This document shows positions 1 through 8,106 of a stretch of 37,085 nt of DNA, piece after piece; the first letter of the stretch is position 1, and every line of letters begins with the position of its first letter. Both the position numbers and the translations under genes were made by a program. Below the pieces are notes generated by a model. The model searched no databases. It saw only the letters and a program-made list of their open reading frames with translations, and was not told the DNA's origin. Origin of the DNA: an uncultured Acidimicrobiaceae bacterium (GTDB taxonomy: Bacteria > Actinomycetota > Acidimicrobiia > Acidimicrobiales > RAAP-2); contig CAITPI010000104.1 of assembly GCA_903894295.1 (NCBI GenBank), forward strand, positions 1 to 37,085. The letters run 5' to 3'.

Positions 1-63
1 AGAGGGGTCGAGGTGGAACACGACGGCCCGGGTCAGGTACTCCTCGGCGATGGCCCCGGTCAT
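1..63 (-). CDS. Partial CDS, N-terminus only, function unknown
   Basis: Only the first 21 codons are inside the window, starting at an ATG at 63 and running off the left edge (begins MTGAIAEEYLTR). I do not recognise the family. A GACAAT hexamer ends 7 nt upstream of the ATG, similar to the -10/start arrangement of the leaderless genes in this window, and a hairpin lies at 76-93 just upstream. No Shine-Dalgarno is visible. It could be a chance ORF; the codon use fits its neighbours. Confidence 0.4.
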   Translation of the reverse strand, partial: MTGAIAEEYLTRAVVFHLDPS

Positions 64-75
64 GACTTTGATTGT

Positions 76-93
76 CCGTCACGGGTGTGACGG
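76..93. promoter_or_regulatory. Short inverted repeat upstream of the partial left-edge gene
   Basis: CCGTCAC and GTGACGG are perfect 7-bp arms around a 4-nt loop. It lies 13 nt before the ATG at 63 (reverse strand) and could be an operator. The rest of 64-253 holds no gene that I can support. It contains one further inverted repeat at 191-206 (ATCACCC, GT, GGGTGAT). Confidence 0.3.
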
Positions 94-253
94 TGCCAGA
101 TTTTGGATACATCTCATCTCACCTTGCTGCCGAACCCGCCATGCCCTGACCGCCCTTGGCTGCATGACCCGGCATGGCCGTCGGTCCGGAATCACCCGTG
201 GGTGATCCCCATCGGCCGGAACATCTCCCGGTGCCGCACCGGCGTCCCGTCCC

Positions 254-487
254 TCACAACCCGTCGGAGGCCGGGTCCTCGACTTCGTCGATCCACCGCC
301 CGTCAGTCGGGAACACCGACGGGTCGACCTCGACCCAGCCCAGCACGGAGGGACCCACGAGGATGCCCAGGCCCAGCTCGAACAGCACGCTCGGGATGCG
401 GAACCGCTTCAGCAACTCCGAGAAGACCGGGGCCAAAGCGGCGGCGGCGGCGACCACCAGCAGTGAGACGGCTACCGACCTCGCCAT
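254..487 (-). pseudogene. N-terminal fragment of a Kef-type cation/proton antiporter
   Basis: The 77-residue frame begins with a hydrophobic helix followed by the stretch LKRFRIPSVLFELGLGILVG, the signature of the first two segments of CPA2/Kef-type sodium or potassium/proton antiporters. After about residue 50 it drifts into a charged non-membrane tail (DPSVFPTDGRWIDEVEDP) and stops at 254. Intact family members have about 380-600 residues and 12 or more helices, so this is a truncated remnant. No continuation is visible in the 190 bp downstream. A short expressed peptide cannot be excluded. Confidence 0.6.
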
Positions 488-496
488 GGCGAAACC

Positions 497-997
497 CTAG
501 CCAGCCTGGCGGGCGAGCAGGGAGTCGATGAGCCCTCGACAACCGGCTTCGATCAAGGCCAGACACTCATCGAACCCGGCGTCGTCGCCATAGTAGGGAT
601 CAGGGACATCGACCTGGCCGCCCGAGGCGGGATCGAAGGCGCGCAACATCACCAGGCGGTCCTCATGCCGGTCGTCACCCATGCGACCCCGGGTCAGGGA
701 ACGGATGGTCTGTTGGTGGCCCCGGTCCAGACAGACCACGAGGTCGTGCTCCCCGAGGGCATCCCACCACGAACCGGTGTAGGCCCGGGCCTGGTGCACG
801 TCCGGGTCGTAGCCGGCCCGACGAAGTGCGGCCCGGGCCCGGTCGTCCATGTCGTTGCCCACATGCCAGTTCCCGGTCCCGGCACTTTCCACCAGCAGTT
901 CGGTACCGAGGGCCGTCCCTTCGGCCATCGTCTCCAGAACCACCTCGGCCATGGGAGAACGGCAGATGTTGCCGGTGCAGACAAAAAGCACTCGCAT
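497..997 (-). CDS. Low-molecular-weight protein-tyrosine phosphatase
   Basis: 166 residues. The P-loop CTGNICRS at residues 7-14 is the C-X5-R-S catalytic loop (Cys7 nucleophile, Arg13), and VPDPYYG near residue 131 supplies the general acid Asp133. The length is normal for the family. It should dephosphorylate phosphotyrosine on cytosolic proteins; partners are unknown. A longer upstream reading frame exists, but MRVLFVCTGN is the canonical N-terminus. A GATGCT hexamer (1004-1009) ends 6 nt before this ATG, supporting a leaderless start at 997. The gene is divergent from the flavoprotein gene at 1043; the two share 45 bp of promoter DNA. Confidence 0.92.
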   Translation of the reverse strand: MRVLFVCTGNICRSPMAEVVLETMAEGTALGTELLVESAGTGNWHVGNDMDDRARAALRRAGYDPDVHQARAYTGSWWDALGEHDLVVCLDRGHQQTIRSLTRGRMGDDRHEDRLVMLRAFDPASGGQVDVPDPYYGDDAGFDECLALIEAGCRGLIDSLLARQAG

Positions 998-1003
998 CGG
1001 CCC

Positions 1004-1036
1004 AGCATCGCACGTCCCTCCCACCACCGATACGCT
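1004..1036. promoter_or_regulatory. Divergent leaderless promoter pair
   Basis: On the forward strand TACGCT (1031-1036) is followed after 6 nt by the ATG at 1043. On the reverse strand GATGCT (1004-1009) is followed after 6 nt by the ATG at 997. Neither gene has a Shine-Dalgarno, so both transcripts probably begin at the start codon. Confidence 0.6.
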
Positions 1037-1042
1037 GCCCGG

Positions 1043-1558
1043 ATGAGCGAATCCGGAGAGTCCCCCGCCCCCATGGGTCACGGCGTCAAGCAGCGTGACC
1101 TGATCCGCATGACCGACGCCGAGATCGACGCCTTCCTGCACGAACGCCGACCCATGACGATGTGCACCATCAACCACGACGGCACCATCCACGCCGTGGC
1201 CATGTGGTATGGGTTTCTCGACGGCGAGATTGCCATCGAGACCAAGGCCAAGGCCCAGAAGGCCATCAACCTCCAGCGCAACGCCACCATCACCGTGATG
1301 ATGGAGGACGGCGACTACTACGAGGAACTCCGTGGGGTCGAACTCGTCGGCCACGCCGAGATCGTCGAGGATGAAGCCAAGCGGTGGGAACTCGGGGTCA
1401 ACCTGTTCGAGCGCTACTACGGCACCTACAGCGAAGAGTTGCGTCCCTTCGTGGAGACCATGCTGCACAAGCGCATCGTGGCCAAGATCATGGTGGACCG
1501 GACCGTCTCCTGGGACCACCGCAAACTGGGCCTTCCCTCCACCCGGCCGGCCGAGTAG
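1043..1558 (+). CDS. Pyridoxamine 5'-phosphate oxidase-fold flavin/F420-binding protein
   Basis: 171 residues. The segment from about residue 35 to 110 (RRPMTMCTINHDGTIHAVAMWYGFLDGE, with KAQKAINLQRN after it) is the split-barrel core of PPOX/FDOR-type proteins that bind FMN or coenzyme F420. Actinobacteria have many such proteins. The substrate cannot be told from sequence. The start is set by a TACGCT -10 box ending 6 nt upstream. ATG at 1073 (Met11) is the alternative. A longer in-frame ORF upstream runs antisense to the phosphatase and is not used. Confidence 0.8.
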   Translation: MSESGESPAPMGHGVKQRDLIRMTDAEIDAFLHERRPMTMCTINHDGTIHAVAMWYGFLDGEIAIETKAKAQKAINLQRNATITVMMEDGDYYEELRGVELVGHAEIVEDEAKRWELGVNLFERYYGTYSEELRPFVETMLHKRIVAKIMVDRTVSWDHRKLGLPSTRPAE

Positions 1559-1664
1559 CCGGACCCGGGCGGCAGAGGGCGCAGAAGCCCGACCCATCGG
1601 TCCCGGTCGTCGGGTCCGACCAGCCAGGATTTCCGGGCCCCTGCGCCTCCTTGGTGGCTTCGGA

Positions 1665-1680
1665 CTGGTACACGTTCTAG
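1665..1680. promoter_or_regulatory. KstR-like palindromic operator
   Basis: CTGGTACACGTTCTAG is an imperfect palindrome. The inner 14 bp match the TetR-family KstR consensus TnnAACnnGTTnnA at all fixed positions but one (TAC for AAC). It lies 53 bp upstream of the SDR gene at 1733. In mycobacteria and rhodococci such sites control sterol and fatty-acid catabolism genes; the assignment here is an inference. Confidence 0.45.
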
Positions 1681-1732
1681 TTTTGTTCCATCCACCGGGC
1701 ACGAGTCCGCCAGCAACGGGAGAGTTCGTCAC

Positions 1733-2545
1733 ATGATCCTTGACCGATTCACCATGACCGACCAGGTCGCCATCGTCACCGGCGCCGGCCGGGGCATCGG
1801 TGCGGCCACCGCGGTGGCCGTAGCCGAAGCTGGCGCCGACGTCCTGATCTCGGCCCGTACGGCCGAGCAGCTCGATGAAGTCGTGACCCGGATCGAAGCG
1901 GTGGGGCGCCGGGCGGTGGCCGTGCCGGCGGATCTCAGTGACCTCGATGCGGTGGCCGGCCTCGTTGACCGGGCCAGGGACGAGTTCGGTCGCCTCGACG
2001 TGGTCGTGAACAATGTCGGCGGCGCCATGCCCCGACCGTTCCTCGACACCTCGCCCGGCCGGCTCGAACAGGCCTTCCACTTCAACGTGGCAACGGCCCA
2101 TGCCCTCCTGAGGCCGGCGGTTCCCCTGATGCTTGACCGATCCACCAAGAGTGGCGGTGAACCGGGTGGCTCGGTCGTCAACATCTCGTCCGCCATGGGT
2201 CGGGTCGCCGGTCGGGGCTACCTCGCCTACGGCACCGCCAAGGCGGCCCTCGCCCACTACACCCGACTGGCCGCCGCCGACCTCTCACCCCACATCCGGG
2301 TGAACGCCATTGCGGTGGGCTCGGTCGCCACCTCGGCGCTCGACATCGTGATGCAGACCGACGAACTGCGCGAGGCCCTCGAAGCCGGCACGCCCCTGAA
2401 GCGCATCGGTGTGCCCGAGGACATTGCCGCCACCATCGTCTACCTCTCCTCGCTGGCCGGGTCGTACGTGACCGGCAAGATCCTCGAAGTCGACGGCGGT
2501 ATCAACGGTCCCAACCTCGACATGGGACTGCCCGACCTGGCCTGA
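1733..2545 (+). CDS. SDR family NAD(P)-dependent oxidoreductase
   Basis: 270-residue classical short-chain dehydrogenase. Cofactor loop TGAGRGIG at 16-23, NNVGG at 93-97, catalytic Ser152/153, Tyr166 and Lys170 (YGTAK). The C-terminal EVDGG motif near 252-256 is normal for the family. It should oxidise or reduce an alcohol/ketone; the neighbouring KstR-like site and lipid-type genes suggest an acyl or steroid-like substrate, but this is an inference. Start ATG at 1733 with GGGAG about 8 nt upstream. Confidence 0.9.
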   Translation: MILDRFTMTDQVAIVTGAGRGIGAATAVAVAEAGADVLISARTAEQLDEVVTRIEAVGRRAVAVPADLSDLDAVAGLVDRARDEFGRLDVVVNNVGGAMPRPFLDTSPGRLEQAFHFNVATAHALLRPAVPLMLDRSTKSGGEPGGSVVNISSAMGRVAGRGYLAYGTAKAALAHYTRLAAADLSPHIRVNAIAVGSVATSALDIVMQTDELREALEAGTPLKRIGVPEDIAATIVYLSSLAGSYVTGKILEVDGGINGPNLDMGLPDLA

Positions 2546-2608
2546 ACGCCAGGGCACCCGAGGAACCGCCGCAGTCAACCCACCCGCATGTGAACCAAGA
2601 TTCCGAAC

Positions 2609-2648
2609 CCCTGAAACCCTGAAACCCTGAAACCCTGAAACCCTGAAG
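2609..2648 (+). repeat. 8-bp tandem repeat CCCTGAAA running into a Shine-Dalgarno
   Basis: There are four exact CCCTGAAA units (2609-2640) and a fifth unit CCCTGAAG (2641-2648). The last unit and the next three bases form the Shine-Dalgarno AAGGAG (2646-2651), 5 nt before the ATG at 2657. Copy-number change would alter promoter-to-RBS spacing without changing the reading frame. Confidence 0.9.
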
Positions 2649-2656
2649 GAGCCACC

Positions 2657-3730
2657 ATGTCCAAGACCTACCGGGTCGTCGCCTGGAGTACCGGGAACGT
2701 CGGCCGCCACGCCATCGCCGGGATCGATGCCCGGCCCGACCTCGAACTGGTCGGCCTCTGGGTCTCCAACCCGGACAAGGTCGGCCAGGACGCCGGACGC
2801 CTGGCCGGCCTCGACAGGGACCTCGGCGTCGCTGCCACCAACGATGTCGACCAACTGCTGGCCCTCAAACCCGACGTGGTGGTTCACACCGCCATGGCCG
2901 ACCACCGGCTCTTCGAGGCGATGGGCGACATGTCCAGGATCCTCGAGGCCGGGATCAACGTGGTCTCCTCGGGACCGGTCTTCCTGCAGTACCCCTATGG
3001 CGTCGTTGACGAGTCCATGTACGCCGGCATCGTCGATGCCGCCACCAAGGGTGGCGTCTCGTTGTTCGTGAACGGCGTTGATCCGGGCTTTGCCAACGAT
3101 GCCCTTCCTCTTGTGCTGACCGGCGTGAGCGAACGGATCGAGGAGGTCCGGGTCTCCGAGGTCCTCAACTACGCCACCTACAACCAGGGCATGGTCATCT
3201 ACGACATCATGGGCTTCGGTCGCTCGATGGACGAGGTCCCGATGATCCTGCAGCCCGGGGTGATGACGATGGCCTGGGGCTCGGTTGTCCGTCAGCTGGC
3301 CGCCGGTCTTGACGTCGAACTCGACTCGGTCGACGAGTGGTACGAGCGGGTTCCGGCCCACATGGATTTCGAGATCGACTGTGGTCCCATCGAAAAGGGA
3401 ACGGTGGGAGCCCTGCACTTCGAACTGCGAGGCATGCGCAACGGTCGGGCCGTGATCGTGCTGGAGCACGTAACCCGGCTCCATGACGACCTGGCTCCGG
3501 AGTGGCCCCAGCCGGCCGGTCAGGGTTGCTACCGGGTCCAGATCACCGGAGAGCCGAACTACACCCTCGACATGCAGCTCATGGGCACCGACGGCGACCA
3601 CAACACCGGGGGCCTGAAGGCCACCGCCATGCGGCTGGTCAACGCCATTCCCGCCGTGGTGGAAGCCCGGCCCGGACTCATCACCGCCCTCGACCTGCCT
3701 CCGGTCACCGGCAAGGGCCTCGTGGTCTGA
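2657..3730 (+). CDS. DapB-like NAD(P)H-dependent dehydrogenase (amine dehydrogenase family)
   Basis: 357 residues. An N-terminal Rossmann fold begins RVVAWSTGNVGRHAI (GxxGxxG-like loop near 12-18). The rest matches the dihydrodipicolinate reductase-like proteins annotated as NAD(P)H-dependent amine or 2,4-diaminopentanoate dehydrogenases, including VVHTAMADHR and NGVDPGFANDALP. The substrate in actinobacteria is unknown. It follows the SDR gene in the same direction and may be co-transcribed, although the 111-bp gap holds an octamer repeat that ends in its Shine-Dalgarno. Confidence 0.8.
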   Translation: MSKTYRVVAWSTGNVGRHAIAGIDARPDLELVGLWVSNPDKVGQDAGRLAGLDRDLGVAATNDVDQLLALKPDVVVHTAMADHRLFEAMGDMSRILEAGINVVSSGPVFLQYPYGVVDESMYAGIVDAATKGGVSLFVNGVDPGFANDALPLVLTGVSERIEEVRVSEVLNYATYNQGMVIYDIMGFGRSMDEVPMILQPGVMTMAWGSVVRQLAAGLDVELDSVDEWYERVPAHMDFEIDCGPIEKGTVGALHFELRGMRNGRAVIVLEHVTRLHDDLAPEWPQPAGQGCYRVQITGEPNYTLDMQLMGTDGDHNTGGLKATAMRLVNAIPAVVEARPGLITALDLPPVTGKGLVV

Positions 3731-3774
3731 CCCGTTGCCGGCCGCTCCCCGCCGGCTGACGTGGGGTCGGCCGG

Positions 3775-3780
3775 TAGGGT
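3775..3780 (+). promoter_or_regulatory. -10 box TAGGGT before the ABC exporter micro-ORF
   Basis: TAGGGT is followed after 7 nt by a GTG at 3788, which opens a short ORF in frame with the ATG at 3782. The spacing matches the leaderless genes of this window. Confidence 0.45.
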
Positions 3781-3781
3781 C

Positions 3782-3853
3782 ATGGACGTGACGAGCCACC
3801 GGCAGCAACAGGTTCCCGGCCCGGCCCCGACCGAGGGGCCGGTCGGGGCATGA
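3782..3853 (+). CDS. Putative leader micro-ORF overlapping the ABC exporter start
   Basis: 23 codons from the ATG at 3782 (or 21 from the GTG at 3788), beginning MDVTSHRQQQ. Its stop overlaps the exporter start as ATGA (ATG 3850-3852, TGA 3851-3853). A -10 box sits just upstream, so ribosomes may load here and re-initiate on the exporter. The peptide itself resembles nothing I know. An unused 5' region remains possible. Confidence 0.4.
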   Translation: MDVTSHRQQQVPGPAPTEGPVGA

Positions 3854-5763
3854 GTATGGGCATGGGTGGCCACGGCATGGGTGGCATGGGCGGACAGTTC
3901 GGCGGGGTGATGCGCTCGATGCGGCGGGACTCCTCGGTCAAGGAGACCCACGTCACCAAGGGAACCGGCCGCCGGATGATGCACTTTGCCCGGCCCTACT
4001 CGAAGATCCTCTCCTTCTTCCTGGTCCTGGTCGTTCTCGACGCGGTCGTCGGCGTCGTCAACCCGCTGTTGTTCCGGTCGGTGATCAACAACGGCATTCC
4101 CCATCACAACAAGTCCCTCATCATCACGCTGGCCCTCGTGGCCGCCGGCCTGGCCATTGCCGACGCCGGTCTTTCCATCGGCATCCGGTGGGTGAGCGCC
4201 AAGGTGGGTGAAGGCCTCATCTTCGACATGCGCTCCCAGGTCTTCGCCCACATCCAGAAGATGCCGATCGCCTTCTTCACCCGGACCCAGACCGGATCAC
4301 TGATCAGTCGTCTCAACAACGACGTGATCGGGGCCCAGCAGGCCTTCACCGACACCCTCTCGTCCATCGTCTCGAACCTGATCAGCGTGACGCTGGTGTT
4401 GATCGTGATGTTCATCCTGTCCTGGCCCATCACCCTGATCAGCCTGGTGATCCTGCCGATCTTCGTCATCCCGGCCAAGCGGGTGGGCCGCAAGCTCTCG
4501 GCGATCACCCGCGAGTCCTACGCGCTCAACGCCCAGATGAACAACACCATGAACGAGCGGTTCAACGTGTCGGGCGCCCTGTTGGTCAAGCTCTTCGGCC
4601 GGCCCGCCGAAGAGCGGGGCCAGTTCGAGAAGAAGGCCGGGCGGGTCCGTGACATCGGCGTCACCCAGGCGATGTACTCCCGGATCTTCTTCTCGGCCCT
4701 GATGCTGACGGCCGCACTGGCGACGGCCGTCGTATACGGATGGGGCGGCCTCCAGGTCGTGGACGGCGCCCTCACCGTCGGCACCATGGTGGCCCTGGCT
4801 GCCTACCTCACCCGCCTCTATGCGCCGCTGACGGCCCTGTCCAACGTCCAGGTCGACATCATGACGGCGCTGGTCTCCTTCGACCGGGTCTTCGAGGTCC
4901 TCGACCTCGAGCCGATGATCGCCGAGCATTCCGATGCCCGGCCGATCCCGGGCGGGCCGGCCACCATCGAGTTCGACCACGTTGACTTCCGTTATCCGAG
5001 CGCCGAAGAAGTCTCGCTCGCCTCCCTGGAGTCGGTCGCCGTGCTGGAACAGACCGTTTCGGCCCAGGTTCTCTTCGACGTCTCCTTCCGGGCCGAGCCG
5101 GGCCAGCTGGTGGCCCTGGTGGGTCCGTCCGGGGCCGGCAAGACCACCATCAGCCAGCTGTTGCCCCGCCTGTATGACGTCACGTCCGGGGCCATCCGCA
5201 TCAACGGTCTCGACGTACGGGACGCCACCATGGCCTCGCTGACCTCCACCATTGGCGTGGTCACCCAGGACGCCCACCTGTTCCACGACACCATCCGGGA
5301 CAACCTCCTCTACGCCCGGCCGGATGCCACGGAAGCGGAGATCGAGGCCGCCCTCGCCGGTGCCCAGATCGCCACCTTGGTGAGCTCGCTGCCCGACGGC
5401 CTCGACACCGTGGTCGGCGATCGTGGCTACCGCCTGAGCGGCGGCGAGAAACAGCGGATCGCCATCGCCCGGCTGCTGTTGAAGGCGCCGGAGATCGTGG
5501 TGCTCGACGAGGCCACCGCCCACCTCGACTCCGAGTCGGAAGCCGCCGTCCAGAAGGCACTGGGGGCGGCCCTGGCGGGACGTACGTCGCTCGTGATCGC
5601 CCACCGGCTGTCGACGGTGCGGGAGGCCGACCTGATCCTGGTCCTTGACCACGGACACATCGTCGAGCGGGGTCGCCACGAAGAGCTGCTGGCGGCCGGT
5701 GGGCAGTACGCCGAGCTCTACCGGATCCAGTTCCAGCGCCAGGAGTTCGACCAGGCGCTCTGA
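3850..5763 (+). CDS. ABC-type multidrug/lipid exporter, fused membrane and ATPase domains
   Basis: 637-residue half-transporter. Residues about 1-20 are Met/Gly/His-rich. Six membrane helices lie in about 50-330. In the ATPase domain: Walker A GPSGAGKT 425-432, Q-loop TQD, signature LSGGE 529-533, Walker B IVVLDE 549-554, switch His585. It should work as a homodimer in the cytoplasmic membrane or pair with another half-transporter. The substrate cannot be deduced. The start ATG overlaps the stop of the upstream micro-ORF. Confidence 0.93.
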   Translation: MSMGMGGHGMGGMGGQFGGVMRSMRRDSSVKETHVTKGTGRRMMHFARPYSKILSFFLVLVVLDAVVGVVNPLLFRSVINNGIPHHNKSLIITLALVAAGLAIADAGLSIGIRWVSAKVGEGLIFDMRSQVFAHIQKMPIAFFTRTQTGSLISRLNNDVIGAQQAFTDTLSSIVSNLISVTLVLIVMFILSWPITLISLVILPIFVIPAKRVGRKLSAITRESYALNAQMNNTMNERFNVSGALLVKLFGRPAEERGQFEKKAGRVRDIGVTQAMYSRIFFSALMLTAALATAVVYGWGGLQVVDGALTVGTMVALAAYLTRLYAPLTALSNVQVDIMTALVSFDRVFEVLDLEPMIAEHSDARPIPGGPATIEFDHVDFRYPSAEEVSLASLESVAVLEQTVSAQVLFDVSFRAEPGQLVALVGPSGAGKTTISQLLPRLYDVTSGAIRINGLDVRDATMASLTSTIGVVTQDAHLFHDTIRDNLLYARPDATEAEIEAALAGAQIATLVSSLPDGLDTVVGDRGYRLSGGEKQRIAIARLLLKAPEIVVLDEATAHLDSESEAAVQKALGAALAGRTSLVIAHRLSTVREADLILVLDHGHIVERGRHEELLAAGGQYAELYRIQFQRQEFDQAL

Positions 5764-5797
5764 CCATCCCGGACACCGGCACACCTCCCGGGTGGTC
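5762..5797 (+). terminator. Possible hairpin after the ABC exporter
   Basis: GACCATCCCGG (5762-5772) pairs with CCGGGTGGTC (5788-5797) with one bulged base. There is no T-run. A TACCAT -10-like hexamer follows at 5800, so the site may separate two transcription units. Confidence 0.35.
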
Positions 5798-5829
5798 ACT
5801 ACCATGAGGCCGCCCAAGGAGGAACGTCG

Positions 5830-8049
5830 ATGACACCGGAGACACCCAGCGCCACCAGCCCCGTGCCCGGGGACCATCGACCGGATCCGGTTGGCTCACA
5901 CCGGGACGAGGCCGGGCAACTGGTGGCGGCCATGACCCGGGAAGAGAAACTGTGGTGCCTGGACGGAGACGCACCGTTCTGGGCCGGGATCGCCTACCTC
6001 GGCCAGCTCGGCTACCACAAGAGCCCGTTCCGGGCCGCCCGGGTGGAACGGCTCGGGTTCCCCGGGTTTGCCTTCGCCGACGGTCCCCGCGGCGTGGTGG
6101 TCGACCAGGCCACCTGCTTTCCGGTTTCGATGGCGCGGGGTGCCAGTTTCGATCCCGAACTCGAGGAGCGGATCGGCGACGTCATCGGACGCGAACTGCG
6201 GGCCGTGGGCGCCGACCTCTACGGCGGGGTCTGCGTCAACGTCCTGCGCCATCCGGCCTGGGGGCGCGCCCAGGAGACCTACGGCGAGGATCCCCACCAT
6301 GTCGGCATCCTCGGGGCCGCCCTGGTGCGCGGCGTCCAGCGTCACGCCATGGCGTGCGTCAAGCATTTTGCCGCCAACTCGATGGAGAACGCCCGGTTCG
6401 CGGTGGACGTCACCATCGGCGAAGCGGCGCTCCACGAGGTCTACCTGCCCCACTTCCGCCGGATCGTGGACGAAGGTGTGGCGGTCGTCATGAGCGCCTA
6501 CAACTCTCTCAACGGTGCCTGGTGCGGCGAGAACTCGGAACTGCTCACCGACATCCTCCGCCACGAATGGGGCTTTACCGGTGTTGTCATCAGCGACTGG
6601 ATCCTTGGACTGCGTGACGCCGGCCGGTCCCTCTCCGGTGGTCTCGACGTCGAGATGCCCTACCGCATGATCCGGGCCGGCCATCTGGAGGCGGCCCTCG
6701 CGGAAGGAAGGTGCACCTGGGCCGAAGTGGACGAGTCGGTGACGAGGACGGTGGCCACCGTCCTGCGCTTCGCTCCGGTCCTCGAATCCTCGGCGGAGAT
6801 GCCCCGGAGCGTGCTGGCGAGCCCCGGTCACCGGGACCTGGCCCGGGAGGCGGCCGCCCGGTCGATGGTGCTCCTGCGCAACGAGGAGGTTGACTCCACC
6901 CCGGTCCTGCCCCTCGATCCGGCCTCGCTGTCGTCACTGGCCGTCATCGGCCCACTGGCCGATCTGGTCAATCTCGGTGACGGCGGATCCAGTGACGTGT
7001 GGGCCCCCGAGGTCGTCACACCCTGGGCCGGTCTGGAAGAACGCCTGTCCACCTCGTTCCCCCACGTCGCCGTGCATCTCGACGACGGCTCCGATCCCGA
7101 CCAGGCCGCCGAAGCGGCCCGGAAGGCAGACGTTGCCATCGTCGTCGTGGGCTACACCAGGGACGACGAAGGCGAGTTCATCGGCGAGATGGCCACCGGT
7201 GACCTCACCCACCTGTTTCCCGGCCCCGACGACCCCGAACTCGCCGCCGCGTTCCAGGCCTCGATCGCCACGGAGTCGTTGGTCGCCGCGCCCGACCACG
7301 TCACGGCCCGGGGATCGAACGCCATGTTCTCCACCGGCGGGGACCGTCGCTCGTTGCGGCTCCCACCCGCCCAGGTGGCCCTGATCCGCGCCGTGGCCGC
7401 CGCCAACCGGCGGGTCGTGGTGGTGATGGTGGCCGGAAGCGCCGTGGTGGTCTCGGAGTGGGACGAAGAGGTTCCGGCCATCCTCCTCGCCTGGTATTCG
7501 GGCATGGAGGGCGGGCGGGCCCTGGCCGACGTGCTCACCGGAGAGTGCGACGCCAACGGGCGCCTGCCGTTCAGCATCCCGACCGACGAGTCGCACCTGG
7601 TCGACTTCGACCCGGATGCCACTGTGGTCACCTACGACGAATGGCACGGCTACTGGCATCTGGCCCGACAGGGCGTGGAGCCGGCCTATCCGTTCGGTTT
7701 CGGCCTCAGCTACACCGACTTCCATCTGGTGGACTCCGACGTCGTCGTGGTCGACGGAACTCCCACGGTGAGCGCGACGGTGGCGAACCCGGGAGACCGG
7801 CCGGGCCGGGATCTCGTGCTGGTCTTCGCCCAGCACGTCGACTCCGGACGACCGATGCGACTGGTGGGATTCTCGCGGGTCGCCGTCCCGGCCGACGGGG
7901 AAGCGACGGTCACCCTGGCCATCGACCGGTTCGACCTCGAGATTCGGGACGAGGGCCGACACCAGATGGTGGTCGAACCCGGCCTCTATCGCTGGCGGGT
8001 GGCCCGCCACGCCTCCGACCCCGGTCAGGTCCACGAGGTGTCCCTGTAG
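5830..8049 (+). CDS. Glycoside hydrolase family 3 (beta-glucosidase-type)
   Basis: 739 residues, the size of a three-domain GH3 enzyme. The N-terminal TIM-barrel contains KHF at 178-180 and GVVISDW with the nucleophile Asp256. The second alpha/beta domain and the C-terminal fibronectin-III-like domain (GFGLSYTDF onward) are present. There is no signal peptide, so it probably acts in the cytoplasm on beta-glucosides. Start ATG at 5830 with AAGGAGG about 7 nt upstream. An MFS exporter follows, only 57 bp away but with its own promoter. Confidence 0.9.
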   Translation: MTPETPSATSPVPGDHRPDPVGSHRDEAGQLVAAMTREEKLWCLDGDAPFWAGIAYLGQLGYHKSPFRAARVERLGFPGFAFADGPRGVVVDQATCFPVSMARGASFDPELEERIGDVIGRELRAVGADLYGGVCVNVLRHPAWGRAQETYGEDPHHVGILGAALVRGVQRHAMACVKHFAANSMENARFAVDVTIGEAALHEVYLPHFRRIVDEGVAVVMSAYNSLNGAWCGENSELLTDILRHEWGFTGVVISDWILGLRDAGRSLSGGLDVEMPYRMIRAGHLEAALAEGRCTWAEVDESVTRTVATVLRFAPVLESSAEMPRSVLASPGHRDLAREAAARSMVLLRNEEVDSTPVLPLDPASLSSLAVIGPLADLVNLGDGGSSDVWAPEVVTPWAGLEERLSTSFPHVAVHLDDGSDPDQAAEAARKADVAIVVVGYTRDDEGEFIGEMATGDLTHLFPGPDDPELAAAFQASIATESLVAAPDHVTARGSNAMFSTGGDRRSLRLPPAQVALIRAVAAANRRVVVVMVAGSAVVVSEWDEEVPAILLAWYSGMEGGRALADVLTGECDANGRLPFSIPTDESHLVDFDPDATVVTYDEWHGYWHLARQGVEPAYPFGFGLSYTDFHLVDSDVVVVDGTPTVSATVANPGDRPGRDLVLVFAQHVDSGRPMRLVGFSRVAVPADGEATVTLAIDRFDLEIRDEGRHQMVVEPGLYRWRVARHASDPGQVHEVSL

Positions 8050-8094
8050 GTCCCCTTGGTCCCACCGGCGGCCCGACGTGGCTGGGCTGACCAC

Positions 8095-8100
8095 TACCGT
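8095..8100 (+). promoter_or_regulatory. -10 box TACCGT of the MFS gene
   Basis: TACCGT ends 6 nt before the GTG at 8107. No Shine-Dalgarno is present, which favours this GTG over an in-frame TTG at 8056. Confidence 0.55.
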
Positions 8101-8106
8101 GGTCCG

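Noticed and set aside
497-2257. Very long reverse ORF of 586 codons
   Set aside because: Only its last 166 codons are the phosphatase. The rest is antisense to the flavoprotein and SDR genes and has no family features.
2285-3808. 507-codon reverse ORF
   Set aside because: It is the mirror of the SDR and DapB-like genes; high-GC third-position bias opens such antisense frames.
4297-5877. 526-codon reverse ORF opposite the ABC exporter
   Set aside because: The exporter has all ATPase motifs in the forward frame; the reverse frame is low-complexity Gly/His/Asp-rich.
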